Counted from the first letter of the stretch, positions 39,406 through 52,930 are shown. The stretch: 64,000 bases of DNA from JBDSKH01 sp035556655 (GCA_035556655.1 DATMFW010000026.1:1-64000); one strand, 5' to 3'. Notes: generated from the sequence alone by a model not told the origin. Program-made: numbers and translations.

Positions 39406-40671
39406 ATGACGCACGAGGCCGGACGCGGACTCAGCAGGCGAGGCCTGCTGGGCCTCGTCGGCGCGGGTGCGGCCGGTCTCGCCGTCGGGGGGACGGGCGG
39501 CGCCGTGATCGCGAACGGGGTGGCCGGCATCGGCACCTCCGGCGCCGCCGCGAGCTACCCGTTCTTCGGGGAGCATCAATCCGGGATCGTGACCGCGGCA
39601 CAGGACCGGCTGCACTTCGCCGCGTTCGACCTCGCCGCATCCGCCACCGCCGACGACCTGCGCGAGCTGCTGGCGGACTGGACCTTCGCGGCCGCCCGGA
39701 TGACGCGCGGGCTCGAGGTGACCGAGGACGGCGCCGTGGGCGGCTCGCCGCTGGCGCCCCCCGACGACACCGGTGAGGCGCTCGGGCTGCCGGCCGCCGG
39801 GCTGACCATCACGTTCGGGTTCGGGCCGTCACTGTTCGACGACCGGTTCGGGCTCGCGGCGCGCCGGCCCGCCGCGCTCGAGCCGCTCCCCCGGTTCAGC
39901 GGAGACGCCCTCGATCCGGCGCGTTCCGGGGGCGATCTGTGCATCCAGGCCTGCGCCGACGACCCGCAGGTCGCCGTGCACGCCATCCGCAACCTCAGCC
40001 GCATCGCCTTCGGCCGCGCCGCGATCCGCTGGTCGCAGCTCGGATTCGGGCGCACCAGCTCGACGACGACCAGCCAGGTCACCCCGCGCAACCTGTTCGG
40101 ATTCAAGGACGGCACCGCCAACATCAAGGCGGAGGAACCGGATGCGGTGGCCGGGCACGTCTGGGCGTCGGCTTCCGACGGCACCGCCTGGATGGCCGGA
40201 GGCACCTACCTGGTGGCGCGCAAGATCCGGATGGTGATCGAGAGCTGGGACCGCACCCGGCTCGAGGAGCAGCAGCGCGTGATCGGGCGCGACAAGGGCG
40301 AGGGCGCTCCGCTGTCGGGCGGGACGGAGTTCACCGCGCTGGAGCTCGACAAGCCCGACGACGACGGCACGCCGCGCATCGCCGCGGATGCGCACGTGCG
40401 CCTGGCCCACCCCACGGTCAACGGCGGCGCACGGCTGTTGCGCCGCGGCTACAACTACGTGGACGGCGACGACGCGCTCGGCCGGCTCGACGCCGGGCTG
40501 TTCTTCCTGTCGTTCCAGCGCGATCCCGCGCAGTTCGTGACCGTGCAGCGCAGCCTCGCCGGGCACGATGCGCTCAACGAGTACATCAAGCACGTCGGAT
40601 CGGCCATCTTCGCCGTTCCGCCGGGGGCACCGGCAGAGGGCGCCTCGATCGGCGACCCGCTCTTCGGCTAG
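39406..40671 (+). CDS. efeB: Dyp-type peroxidase EfeB, Tat-exported
   Basis: 421 residues. Tat signal: RR at 11-12 in LSRRGLLGLVG, followed by a hydrophobic Ala/Gly stretch. The Dyp heme fold is identified by GFKDGTAN (232-239, the GXXDG motif), and a late conserved Arg/His region holds the proximal heme ligand. EfeB uses peroxide to oxidise iron or process heme for EfeU. Its stop overlaps the convergent lipoprotein stop by four bases (CTAG). Confidence 0.94.
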   Translation: MTHEAGRGLSRRGLLGLVGAGAAGLAVGGTGGAVIANGVAGIGTSGAAASYPFFGEHQSGIVTAAQDRLHFAAFDLAASATADDLRELLADWTFAAARMTRGLEVTEDGAVGGSPLAPPDDTGEALGLPAAGLTITFGFGPSLFDDRFGLAARRPAALEPLPRFSGDALDPARSGGDLCIQACADDPQVAVHAIRNLSRIAFGRAAIRWSQLGFGRTSSTTTSQVTPRNLFGFKDGTANIKAEEPDAVAGHVWASASDGTAWMAGGTYLVARKIRMVIESWDRTRLEEQQRVIGRDKGEGAPLSGGTEFTALELDKPDDDGTPRIAADAHVRLAHPTVNGGARLLRRGYNYVDGDDALGRLDAGLFFLSFQRDPAQFVTVQRSLAGHDALNEYIKHVGSAIFAVPPGAPAEGASIGDPLFG

Positions 40672-41108
40672 CCGTCGGTGGCGTTGGTCACCGTGTAGTT
40701 GGCCGTCCAGTCTCCGTCGGCCTGGGTGACGACCACGATGACGGTGTACGGGTCCTTGGTGAACCCGCCGCTGGCGCCGTCGCCGCTGGATCCGAGTTCC
40801 TGGTACTCGAATCCGGCACCGGTCAGCTCGTCCTTGATCGTGTCGAAGGCATCGGCGCCCGAGACCTTGATGGTCACGTTCCAGGCCTTCTCGCCGCTGT
40901 CGCCGGGAACGGCCAGCCCGAGCACGACCTCGCCGTCGATGAGCGGGACGTCGTCCTTCGGGAAGTCGCCCGGCACCCCGGCGCCGGGGATCACGCCGCC
41001 GACCGGATTGCCGCCGGGCAGGAAGTTGCCGATGAGGCTGCAACCGGTGACCGCGGGCGCGCCGACCAGCAGTGCCGCGGCGAGGACGAGTGCTGTGGGT
41101 TTCCGCAT
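40668..41108 (-). CDS. Small putative lipoprotein
   Basis: 146 residues. Signal peptide with lipobox VTGC (Cys22), a Gly/Pro/Val-rich stretch, then a 90-residue alpha-beta domain (WNVTIKVSGADAFDTIKDELTGAG; VIVVVTQADGDWTANYTV). Function unknown. ATG 41108 lies 11 bases after typA's stop on the same strand, and TAAACT lies seven bases before it, so it may be co-transcribed or separately expressed. Confidence 0.78.
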   Translation of the reverse strand: MRKPTALVLAAALLVGAPAVTGCSLIGNFLPGGNPVGGVIPGAGVPGDFPKDDVPLIDGEVVLGLAVPGDSGEKAWNVTIKVSGADAFDTIKDELTGAGFEYQELGSSGDGASGGFTKDPYTVIVVVTQADGDWTANYTVTNATDG

Positions 41109-41118
41109 GCCGCGGAGT

Positions 41119-43026
<1,908 letters not shown>

Positions 43027-43035
43027 AACCTGCCT

Positions 43036-43041
43036 AGTCTA
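43036..43041 (-). promoter_or_regulatory. typA -10 element sharing the preceding stop codon
   Basis: TAGACT on the minus strand; its first three bases are the stop codon of the binding-protein gene at 43039. AGGCAGG between it and the ATG could serve as a very short ribosome-binding leader. Confidence 0.45.
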
Positions 43042-44877
43042 CTGGGGCGGCGCGCTCTCGGCTGCCGGAGCCCAGTCCCAGGCGTTCCAGAACACCCCGC
43101 GTCCGAGCGGCGACCTCGTCACCCCGGTCACCCGCGCCGACACGGCCGTCACCGTCGGGTAGGCGAACAGCGGCAGGCCGTAGGCGTCCTGCCAGAGCTT
43201 CGCGTCGATCTCCGACAGCAGGCGGGCGACCTCCGCCTCGTCGTCGGAGGTCTCGACCTCGTCGATCAGCGCGTCGACGGCGGGGTTGCTGTAGCGGGTG
43301 AAGTTGGCGAGCTGGGAGTCGGAGGCGAACACGGCGCTCGCGGCGGCGGGACCGAGCCGCGTGGTGTCCCAGGCGAACAGGGCGGCGTCGTAGGTTCCGG
43401 CGACGCCGAGCAGGTCCTGCCAGTCGGTGTTCGAGCAGTCGGTGACCTGGAACCCGGCGCGCGCCGCGCTCGTGCGGATGAGGGTGAACTCCTCGACCCG
43501 GCGCGGGTTCGCCGGGTCGTAGAGGATGCACACCCGCGGCTTCGCGACGCCCGCCTCCTCCAGGAGCGCGACCGCCGCATCCACATCGGTCTCGGCGTAG
43601 TCGCGCGAGCCGTTCTCGGCGATGGTCTCGGCGTACCCGGCCGCGCCGGGACGCAGGGTGAACGAATCCAGCAGCCCGGCATCCTCTTGCAGCGGAGCGA
43701 TCAGGTCGTCGACGATCTGCTGTCGCGGGACCACCAGCAGAAACGCCTTGCGCACCCGGATGTCGTCGAACAACCCGGAGCGCGAGTCGGCGAACTGCAG
43801 GTCCAGATGCTCGAAGGTGCCCTCGGATCCGGCCGTCACGGTCACGTCGTCGACGTCGACGAGCGCGCGCAGCACATCGGTGCTCGGCGCCGGGGTCACG
43901 ATGTCGACCTGGTGGGTGGCGAGCAGGTCGACCGTCTCGAGCGGGTCGGGCGAGAAGCGCAGCGTGATCGTCTCGTAGCTGGGCGTGCGATCGCCGTGGT
44001 ACTGCGGATTGGCGGTGAGGGTGACCGAGGCGTTCTCGACGACCCCGCTGACCAGGTACGGTCCGGCGGCCACGAGCAGCGAGGCGTCCTCGGGCAGATC
44101 GGTGAAGTTGTAGGCGCTGTTCCAGAACCGCGACACCTCGGGCAGCAGCTGCTGGTCGCGTCCGGCGAGCGCCGTCACCAGCGCCGCCTTCGCGGTCATC
44201 GCCCGGGCGACGGGGTCGTCCTCGCGCTCCTCCGGCGCGGGGAGCCGCAGGGCATGCTGGGCCACCACGTGCGCCGGGATGCCGGGAGCCAGCGCCAGGC
44301 GCCAGTTGGAGAAGAACCGGTCGTAGCTGACCTCGAGCGCCCGGTCCTCGACGATGCGGGGGGTCTCGGTCGCAAGTTCCAGCCCGTTGCCGATGGTGCC
44401 GTCGAAGAAGACCACGTCCTCCGGAAAGTCGTCGCGGTACTGGCCGGTGCCGGGGTCGACGTAATCGTCGTCGACGAACCCGGGCGTGTTCAGCGAGCCG
44501 GAGTTCGCCGCCCAGGCCAGCAGCAGGTCGGCCGCGTCGACCGGGACGCCGTCGGACCAGGTCACGCCGTCAGCGACCGTGTAACGCACCGTGAACGGCG
44601 AGGTGCCGACGATCTCGGCGGTGCCGAACGAGGCGTCCTCGACGAAGGCGTAGTGGTCGTCGTAGTAGCCGAACGAGGTCCCGGTCAGGTACCCGACGTC
44701 GGCGTTGGTGGGTGAGGAGCGCCCGAACGAGGTGCTCGCGTTGGCCGAGGTGTACGGGGTCGACACGGCGACCGTCACGGCGCTGCCCTCGACCACCGTC
44801 GAGGTGGGAGTGCACGCCGACAGGAGCGCCGCGACCGCGGCGAGCGCCGTCGCGGCGGCCAGGATGCGTGTCTTCAC
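43039..44877 (-). CDS. ABC importer substrate-binding lipoprotein (SBP family 5), third of three
   Basis: 612 residues. Lipobox LLSAC (Cys22); the mature protein has the extracellular solute-binding family 5 fold, with YDDHYAFVEDASFG and TVADGVTWSDGVPVDAADLLLAW marking the usual N-terminal lobe. Oligopeptide, nickel or other polar ligands are possible. GTG 44877 with TAGGCT eight bases upstream suggests an own promoter, separate from the SBP gene ahead of it. It is the last gene of the import cluster and has no further transporter genes after it. Confidence 0.87.
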   Translation of the reverse strand: MKTRILAAATALAAVAALLSACTPTSTVVEGSAVTVAVSTPYTSANASTSFGRSSPTNADVGYLTGTSFGYYDDHYAFVEDASFGTAEIVGTSPFTVRYTVADGVTWSDGVPVDAADLLLAWAANSGSLNTPGFVDDDYVDPGTGQYRDDFPEDVVFFDGTIGNGLELATETPRIVEDRALEVSYDRFFSNWRLALAPGIPAHVVAQHALRLPAPEEREDDPVARAMTAKAALVTALAGRDQQLLPEVSRFWNSAYNFTDLPEDASLLVAAGPYLVSGVVENASVTLTANPQYHGDRTPSYETITLRFSPDPLETVDLLATHQVDIVTPAPSTDVLRALVDVDDVTVTAGSEGTFEHLDLQFADSRSGLFDDIRVRKAFLLVVPRQQIVDDLIAPLQEDAGLLDSFTLRPGAAGYAETIAENGSRDYAETDVDAAVALLEEAGVAKPRVCILYDPANPRRVEEFTLIRTSAARAGFQVTDCSNTDWQDLLGVAGTYDAALFAWDTTRLGPAAASAVFASDSQLANFTRYSNPAVDALIDEVETSDDEAEVARLLSEIDAKLWQDAYGLPLFAYPTVTAVSARVTGVTRSPLGRGVFWNAWDWAPAAESAPPQ

Positions 44878-44898
44878 CGTCCGTCAGCCTATCGACAA

Positions 44899-44937
44899 GC
44901 CGGAGGGCGGCGACGCCTGCGCGCCACCGCCCTCGGC
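44899..44937 (-). terminator. Hairpin between two binding-protein genes
   Basis: GCCGGAGGGCGG pairs with CCGCCCTCGGC with one bulged base; 16-base loop. No T-run follows. It could limit read-through from the upstream binding-protein gene into the next one. Confidence 0.35.
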
Positions 44938-44949
44938 CTGAGACGGGTG

Positions 44950-46638
44950 TTACTCGGTGAAGCCGACCTCGGTCCAGTCGATCGCGAGGAAGGTGGCGGG
45001 GCCGTAGTTGGCCAGGTCACCGTCGACGACCTCGATCTCGGGGTAGGCGTAGAGCGGCAGCATCGGGACGTACGACGCGATGACGTCGTTGATCTCGCTG
45101 GCCACCTCGAGCCGCTTGGCCGGGTCGAGCTCGGCGTTGGCCTTGGCCCAGAGGTCCTCGAGACGGTCGTCCGTCACGAAGGCGTAGTTCTGGCCGCCCT
45201 GGTCGCCGGGCTCCTGGGCGGGCGTGAACAGCGACTCCGAGGAGGAGATGTTGAACGCCGTGCCCTGCCACCCGAAGGTCGCGAGCTCGTACTTGCCGTC
45301 GATGATGTCGTTGAAGTAGTCGTCACCGGGAACGGCGTCGATCGTGACCTTGACATCGATCTCGGCGAGCGAGGCCTGGATCTGCTGGGCGCGCAGCTCG
45401 TTGCTCGCGGTGCCCTGCGGCACGATCACCGAGATGTCGAGCTCTTCGCCGTCCTTGGTCCAGGTGCCGTCCGCGTTGGTCCAGCCGGCCTCGGTCAGGA
45501 GGGACTTGGCCTTCTCCTGGTCGAAGGCGAGAGCCTCGCCCGCGGTGTCCTCGTAGCCGTCCTGCCCGGGCATGAAGATGTAGTTCCCGTTCGGAGCGGC
45601 CGGAGCACCCAGCGGCTTGTTGGCCGCCTCGCCGATGATGTCGCGGTCGATGCCGTGCGCGATGGCCTGGCGGACCTTGACGTCGTCGAGCGGCTTCGCG
45701 GTGCCGTTGAAGGTGACCTGCGCGTAGGTGACACCGCCGGAGCGCAGCACCTGGGCACCGGACTTCTCCTGCGCGGAGATGTAGGCGTCCGGGGTCAGCA
45801 CCTCGATGGCGTCGATCTCGTCATTGGCGAAGGACTGCGCCTGGGCCTCCTGGTCGATCACGGTGAAGGTGATCTTGTCGAGCTTGGGCGCAGGACCCCA
45901 CCACTTCGGGTTGCGCTCGGCGGTCACCGTCTTGGCGTCGTTGTCGACCTTGGTGAACAGGAACGGCCCGTTGGACGGCAGCGGCTTGTCGACGTAGCCG
46001 AGGCTCCAGGCCTCGGCGTCGTTCGCGATCGCGGCGGGTACCGCCGAGATCTGGAACACGGCAGCCCAGTCGGCGTAGATCGGGTCGAACGTGACCTTGA
46101 AGTCGTAGTCGTCGACGATCTCGAACGAGGTGATCTGCTCGAAGCCCGCGCTGCTGGCGATGTTGTAGGCGGTGTCCTTGCCCGACAGCGCCGCGAAGGT
46201 GGCCTGGTAGTCGGTCGCCGTCAGGGGCGAGCCGTCCTCCCACACCGCATCCTTGTTGAGCTTGACCTCGACGACCTGCGGGTCCTCGCTGATCAGCTCG
46301 ACGCTCTCGGCGTAGCTCGGGTCGGGCTCCCACGCGCCGTCGGCGGTGAGCCGGATCATCTGACCGGTGGAGGGCGCCTCGACCGCGATCGGGTCGACCT
46401 CGGCACCCTCGCTGGTGTTCGGGTTCCAGTTGCCGGCATCGGTCGGAATGCTCGACACGGCGAGGTTGAGCGTGCCGCCGTCGGCGAGATCCGCCGGGTC
46501 GACAGGCGTCCAGCCGACGGCCGGCAGGTCGTTCGGATCGGTCTCCGGGCCGGGCTGGGTCGGAGCGCACGCGGTGAGTGCGAGCAGTCCGGCACCGAGT
46601 ACCGCGACCGCAGCGAGTGCGGGGTTCTTGCGGATCAT
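44950..46638 (-). CDS. ABC importer substrate-binding lipoprotein (SBP family 5)
   Basis: 562 residues. Lipobox LTAC (Cys24), then a complete family 5 binding protein (SVELISEDPQVVEVKLNKDAVWEDGSPLTATDY; WWGPAPKLDKITFTVI). The start is ATG 46638 with GAGGAAG eight bases upstream; the frame is open further up without a better start. It follows the ATPase gene by 37 bases and belongs to the second importer. Confidence 0.9.
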   Translation of the reverse strand: MIRKNPALAAVAVLGAGLLALTACAPTQPGPETDPNDLPAVGWTPVDPADLADGGTLNLAVSSIPTDAGNWNPNTSEGAEVDPIAVEAPSTGQMIRLTADGAWEPDPSYAESVELISEDPQVVEVKLNKDAVWEDGSPLTATDYQATFAALSGKDTAYNIASSAGFEQITSFEIVDDYDFKVTFDPIYADWAAVFQISAVPAAIANDAEAWSLGYVDKPLPSNGPFLFTKVDNDAKTVTAERNPKWWGPAPKLDKITFTVIDQEAQAQSFANDEIDAIEVLTPDAYISAQEKSGAQVLRSGGVTYAQVTFNGTAKPLDDVKVRQAIAHGIDRDIIGEAANKPLGAPAAPNGNYIFMPGQDGYEDTAGEALAFDQEKAKSLLTEAGWTNADGTWTKDGEELDISVIVPQGTASNELRAQQIQASLAEIDVKVTIDAVPGDDYFNDIIDGKYELATFGWQGTAFNISSSESLFTPAQEPGDQGGQNYAFVTDDRLEDLWAKANAELDPAKRLEVASEINDVIASYVPMLPLYAYPEIEVVDGDLANYGPATFLAIDWTEVGFTE

Positions 46639-46675
46639 GTGCTTCCTCGTTTTCTTTTCTTGGTGGGTGGAACAT

Positions 46676-48757
46676 CTACCCCACGACGAGCGTGTTGCGC
46701 TCGACGTGATGACACGCGACGGACACCCCGTCTTTTGGCTGGAGGGCGGGGTCCTCGCCGATGCAGCGCGCCTGCGCGGCCTCGTCGAGGAGCTTGTAGA
46801 GCGGGCAGCGGGTGCGGAACCGGCACCCGGTGATCTCCTGGGCCGGGCTCGGCAGATCCCCGTCGAGCAGCACCCTGCTGCGCTCGCGTTCGGCCGCGGG
46901 GTCGGGGATCGGTGCCGCCGACATGAGCGCCTGGGTGTAGGGGTGCTTCGGATCGTCGAACACCGTCGCGATGGGCCCATGCTCGACGATGCGGCCGAGA
47001 TACATGACGGCGACGTCGTCGGCGATCTGGCGCACCACGGCGAGGTCGTGGGCGACGAACACCAGCGACAAGCCCAGCGCGTCGCGCAGGTCCTGCAGCA
47101 GGTTGATCACCCCGGCCTGGATCGACACGTCGAGCGCCGACACCGGTTCGTCGAGCACCAGGATGCGGGGATCCGTCGCGAGGCCGCGTGCGATCCCGAT
47201 GCGCTGGCGCTGACCACCGGAGAACTCGTGCGGGTACCGGTCGGCCATCGCGGCATCGAGCCCGACCAGCTCGAGCAGTTCGGCGACCCGGCGGTCGCGG
47301 ACCTCGCGCGGGACCCGCTGGGCCACGAGCGGCTCGCCGATCACCTCGCCGACCGGCAGGCGCGGATCCACCGCTGCCGCCGGATCCTGGAAAACGATCT
47401 GGATGTCGGAGCGCAGCGCCCGGCGCTGCGTCGCCGTGAGCGTGGCCACATCGCGGCCCTCCACGACGATGCTGCCGCGCTGCGGTGCGGTCAGCTCCAT
47501 CAGCTCCAGGATCGTCGTGGTCTTTCCGCACCCGGACTCCCCCACGATCGCCAGGGTGCGGCCCGCAGCGATCTCGAACGACACCCCGTCCACGGCGCGC
47601 ACGGTGCCGATCCGCCTCCGGAAGACGCCGCCCCTGGTCAGCGGGAAGTGCTTCACCATGTCGGTCACCGACAGCACCACCGCGTCGTCGACGGGCGCCC
47701 GGTCGGCGATCGGCAACGGCTCCGGCCGCGGGAAGATCGCCGGCCGCGGCAGGGTGCCGGCCGCGATCTCGTCGGCACGGTGGCACGCGCTCGGGTGCGA
47801 GAGGTCGGTGCCGTGCGGCACCAGTTCGGGTTCGTCGACCGAGCACCTCGGGATCGCGACCGGGCAGCGGGCGGCGAACGGGCATCCGGGGGGAAGGGCG
47901 GCCAGCGACGGCGGGCGCCCCTCGAGCTGCACGAGGCGTTCGGTGCCCGCCGTCCGGATGTTGGGAACCGAGCGCAGCAGCCCGATCGTGTAGGGCATCG
48001 TCGGCTCGTAGAACACGTCGTCGACCGCGCCGAGCTCGACGAGCTTGCCCGCGTACATGACGGCGACCCGATCGGCGTGCCCGGCGATCACGCCGAGGTC
48101 GTGGGTGATCAGCGACACGGCGGCCCCGGTGATCCGCTTGGCCTCCTCGAGCACCTCGAGGATCTGCGCCTGGATGGTCACATCGAGAGCCGTCGTCGGT
48201 TCGTCCGCGATGATCAGGCGCGGGTTGTTCGCGATCGCCATCGCGATCATGGCGCGCTGCCGCATCCCGCCCGAGAACTCGTGGGGGAACGCCTTCACCC
48301 GCCGGACCGGGTCGGGGATGCCGACGATCCGCAGCAGCTCGACCGCGCGGGTCTCGGCCGCCTGACGGGTGAGCGTCCGGTCGTGCAGGCGTAGAGCCTC
48401 GCCGATCTGGTCGCCGATCGTGTAGACGGGGGTCAGCGCCGACAGCGGGTCCTGGAAGATGATCGAGAGCTCTTTGCCCCGGATGCGGGAGAGCTCACGA
48501 TCGTCCAGCCGCAGCAGTGACCTGCCCTGGAACAGGATCTCGCCCTCGACGCGGGCGTTGTCCGGCAGCAGGCCCATGATCGCCAGCGACGACACCGACT
48601 TGCCCGAGCCGGATTCCCCGACGATGCCGAGGAACTCGCCCTCCGAGATCGTGTAGCTGATGTCGCGCACGGCGCGCACATCGCCGGAGGCCTGCGGGAA
48701 GGTCACCGAGAGGTTGCGCACCTCCAGCAGCGGGGTCCCCGCGCGACGCTCAGCCAT
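46676..48757 (-). CDS. Fused dual-domain oligopeptide ABC ATPase (DppD-DppF type), second importer
   Basis: 693 residues with two complete ATPase cassettes. Domain 1 (about 8-260) has Walker A GESGSGKS, signature FSGGMRQRAM and Walker B IIADEPTTALD. Domain 2 (about 350-610) has GESGCGKT, FSGGQRQRIG and LVLDEPVSALD. Each is followed by the oligopeptide-transporter C-terminal extension; the first extension contains the cysteine cluster region (CPFAARCPVAIPRC) and the second (CRFRTRCPLYKL). Such clusters bind Fe-S in some DppD proteins. It overlaps the permease gene by eight bases. Confidence 0.93.
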   Translation of the reverse strand: MAERRAGTPLLEVRNLSVTFPQASGDVRAVRDISYTISEGEFLGIVGESGSGKSVSSLAIMGLLPDNARVEGEILFQGRSLLRLDDRELSRIRGKELSIIFQDPLSALTPVYTIGDQIGEALRLHDRTLTRQAAETRAVELLRIVGIPDPVRRVKAFPHEFSGGMRQRAMIAMAIANNPRLIIADEPTTALDVTIQAQILEVLEEAKRITGAAVSLITHDLGVIAGHADRVAVMYAGKLVELGAVDDVFYEPTMPYTIGLLRSVPNIRTAGTERLVQLEGRPPSLAALPPGCPFAARCPVAIPRCSVDEPELVPHGTDLSHPSACHRADEIAAGTLPRPAIFPRPEPLPIADRAPVDDAVVLSVTDMVKHFPLTRGGVFRRRIGTVRAVDGVSFEIAAGRTLAIVGESGCGKTTTILELMELTAPQRGSIVVEGRDVATLTATQRRALRSDIQIVFQDPAAAVDPRLPVGEVIGEPLVAQRVPREVRDRRVAELLELVGLDAAMADRYPHEFSGGQRQRIGIARGLATDPRILVLDEPVSALDVSIQAGVINLLQDLRDALGLSLVFVAHDLAVVRQIADDVAVMYLGRIVEHGPIATVFDDPKHPYTQALMSAAPIPDPAAERERSRVLLDGDLPSPAQEITGCRFRTRCPLYKLLDEAAQARCIGEDPALQPKDGVSVACHHVERNTLVVG

Positions 48758-49700
48758 GGTTCACCTTCGAGGTCGGGTCGACGGCGTCCCGCAGCGCATC
48801 GCCCACCAGGTTGATCGCCAGCAGCAGCACGACCACGACGATCGCGGGAGCGAGGAAGAGCCACGGGCGGGTGACCGCGGCCGCATCCCCGGCGTCGAGC
48901 AGGCTGCCGAGCGAGACGTCGGGAAGCTGCACGCCGAATCCGAAGAAGCTGAGCGAGGTCTCGGCGAGGATCATGGCACCCACCCCGAGGGTGGCGTCGA
49001 TGATCAGCAGGCTCGCCACGTTCGGGATGATGTGCCTGGTCACGACCGACCACGGGCCGAACCCCATGTATCGGGCGGCCTTGACGAAGTCGCGTTCCCG
49101 CAGCGAGCGGGTCTGCGAGCGCACCACCTGCGCCATGATCATCCAGCCGGTGAGGGCGAGGAAGAACGTCATCACGATCCAGCTGGCGCCGCGGAAGAAC
49201 GGGTACAGGATGATCAGCACGAAGAAGGCCGGCAGCACCAGCATCAGGTCGATGAACCAGACGATCGCCTTGTCGGCGGCGCCGCCCACGTATCCCGCGA
49301 ACGAGCCGATCAGCGCCGACAGGATCGTGGCCAGCGGCCCGGCGATGAAGCCGATCATCAGCGACTTCTGCAGGCCGACCATCACCTGGGTGAGCACGTC
49401 GTGGCCGAGCTGATCGGTCCCGAACCAGTGCACGGTCGTCGGCGGGTAGTTGAAGTACATGACGTCCTGCTGCGAGAACGTGTACGGGCTCAGCACCGGA
49501 CCGACGAAGGCGAACAGCACCAGGAAGGTCAGCACGCTGCCGCCGATCCAGAATCGCGGCATCGCCTTCAGGCGCCGCCAGATCAGGCCGTTGCGCGACA
49601 GCGAGCGACGCCCCCGGACGGGCCGCTCGTCCGGCGGCACGTCGATGCCGAATCCGTCGGAGTCCTTCTCGGTCAGCGCATCGATGCTCGACAGCGTCAT
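48750..49700 (-). CDS. Oligopeptide-type ABC permease (DppC-like), second importer
   Basis: 316 residues. The N-terminal cytosolic segment (1-38) is followed by six membrane helices and the EAA loop region (DFVKAARYMGFGPWSVVTRHIIPN). It lies one base from the preceding permease gene and overlaps the ATPase gene, in a B-C-DF order. Confidence 0.9.
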   Translation of the reverse strand: MTLSSIDALTEKDSDGFGIDVPPDERPVRGRRSLSRNGLIWRRLKAMPRFWIGGSVLTFLVLFAFVGPVLSPYTFSQQDVMYFNYPPTTVHWFGTDQLGHDVLTQVMVGLQKSLMIGFIAGPLATILSALIGSFAGYVGGAADKAIVWFIDLMLVLPAFFVLIILYPFFRGASWIVMTFFLALTGWMIMAQVVRSQTRSLRERDFVKAARYMGFGPWSVVTRHIIPNVASLLIIDATLGVGAMILAETSLSFFGFGVQLPDVSLGSLLDAGDAAAVTRPWLFLAPAIVVVVLLLAINLVGDALRDAVDPTSKVNHG

Positions 49701-49701
49701 G

Positions 49702-50682
49702 TCAGCGCCTCACTCTCGGGTCGAGGGCGGCGTAGAGCACCTCGGACAGGGTCGACGAGCACAGGATCAGCACCGAGACGAACAGCGTCGCGCCGGCGAT
49801 CGAGTTGATGTCGCTGGTCTGGATCGACTGCACCGCCTGCTCGCCCATGCCGTGCCAGCTGAAGACGAGCTCCAGCAGCGTCGCGCCCGCGATCAGGGTG
49901 CCGAAGCTGTACGCGAAGAACGTCGACATCGGGATCAGCGCGACCCGCACCCCGTGCCGCACCAGCGCCGAGGAGCGCGTGCGGCCCTTGGCGCGCGCGG
50001 TGCGGATGTAGTCGGCGCCGAGCACGTCGAGCATCGCGTTGCGCTGATACCGGCTGTAGGACGCCGCCGCCCCGAGGATCAGCACGATCGTGGGCAGCAG
50101 CAGGTGCGACAGCCGGTCTCCGAGGTTGCCCCAGAAGTCGGTGGGCGCATCGGCCGAGAACTGGCCGCTGAAGGTGATCAACTGGGTGCCGATCGCGTTG
50201 TTGAACTGGGTCGCGGCGATCATCAGCAGGATGCCCATCACGAAGGTCGGCGTCGCGAAGATCAGGTACGAGGCGTAGGTGACCACCTGGTCGCTCGCCC
50301 GGTACTGCCGCACCGCTCCCCAGACCCCCAGGATGACGCCGAGGATGGCGCCGATGATCGAGCCCACGAGCAGCAGCTGCAGGCTCACCCCGCCGCGCGT
50401 GATGAGCTGATCGGTGACCGGGTGGTTGCTCACGGTGAGGCCCAGATCGCCGTGGAAGATGTTGATGAACCAGGTCCAGGTGCGCTCGATGAGCGGCACG
50501 TCCGGGTTGGCGCCCAGCAGGTCGAGCTTGTTGTCGATCACATGCTGCGGGGGGCGCGGATGCCGCGACTCGAGGTCGTGCACCGGGTTCAGGGTGAGGC
50601 TGGCGAGCACGTACGCCAGCGACGACACCACGGCGGTCAGGATCGAGTAGTTGAGGACGCGCCGCAGCAGGTAGACGATCAC
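49702..50682 (-). CDS. Oligopeptide-type ABC permease (DppB-like), second importer
   Basis: 326 residues, six membrane helices; EAA loop region (NAMLDVLGADYIRTARAKGRTRSSALVRHGV). GTG 50682 overlaps the stop of the PH-domain gene (GTGA, 50679-50682), so this importer is translationally linked to the PH-domain protein and through it to the first importer. Confidence 0.9.
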   Translation of the reverse strand: MIVYLLRRVLNYSILTAVVSSLAYVLASLTLNPVHDLESRHPRPPQHVIDNKLDLLGANPDVPLIERTWTWFINIFHGDLGLTVSNHPVTDQLITRGGVSLQLLLVGSIIGAILGVILGVWGAVRQYRASDQVVTYASYLIFATPTFVMGILLMIAATQFNNAIGTQLITFSGQFSADAPTDFWGNLGDRLSHLLLPTIVLILGAAASYSRYQRNAMLDVLGADYIRTARAKGRTRSSALVRHGVRVALIPMSTFFAYSFGTLIAGATLLELVFSWHGMGEQAVQSIQTSDINSIAGATLFVSVLILCSSTLSEVLYAALDPRVRR

Positions 50683-51194
50683 GCCGCGCCTGCCCAGGTG
50701 AGGGTGAGGATCGCGGCGGCCAGCGCCCCCGCGCCGATCAGCAGGGCGAGGGTGTCGGCCCGGCGCACGACGATCGCCGACGAGCTGTCATCCCCCGAGA
50801 GCCAGGCGGCGCGCAGCGCCGTCGCCGCGGGATCGTCGGCCTCCGATGCGGCCGATCGCCCGGCGAGCCGCCGTTTCGGGAACGGGCTCCCCCACGCCTC
50901 GACCCTGCGGCCGTCGTCGAGGTCGAGGATCAGCTGCAGCCGGCGGCGGACGGCGACGATGCGCGACCACGGCACCTCGGTGATGCGCCCGACGTTGGTC
51001 ACCACGGCACGGTCCGGCAGCACCCGGATCGACGGGCGGATCAGCAGCAGCCAGGCGGCCCAGAGCACCAGGAGCGCGACCCCGGATGCGCGCGCGGCGA
51101 CGAGCCAGGATCCGCGGATCACCGCATCCCCCAGCAGCAACGCCACCGCCACCGCGACGAACGCGAAGGCGACGACCGACGAGCCTGCCCGCAT
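50679..51194 (-). CDS. PH-domain-like membrane protein lying between two importers
   Basis: 171 residues. Two N-terminal helices (about 6-24 and 31-52), a bacterial PH-like beta domain (55-105, IRVLPDRAVVTNVGRITEVPWSRIVAV) and a C-terminal helix (148-168). ATG 51194 is preferred to ATG 51200 because GAGGGGG ends six bases before the former and touches the latter. It separates the two ABC systems: 11 bases after one ATPase and a GTGA overlap with the next permease. A function is not known. Confidence 0.78.
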   Translation of the reverse strand: MRAGSSVVAFAFVAVAVALLLGDAVIRGSWLVAARASGVALLVLWAAWLLLIRPSIRVLPDRAVVTNVGRITEVPWSRIVAVRRRLQLILDLDDGRRVEAWGSPFPKRRLAGRSAASEADDPAATALRAAWLSGDDSSSAIVVRRADTLALLIGAGALAAAILTLTWAGAA

Positions 51195-51205
51195 CGTCAT
51201 CCCCC

Positions 51206-52926
<1,721 letters not shown>

Positions 52927-52930
<4 letters not shown>

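Noticed and set aside
44947..46833. A 628-codon open frame on the plus strand
   Set aside because: It mirrors the substrate-binding protein gene on the other strand, which has a lipobox, ribosome-binding site and full family fold.
46639..46980. Longer binding protein (676 residues)
   Set aside because: The extension overlaps the ATPase gene out of frame and would bury the signal peptide and lipobox inside the protein.
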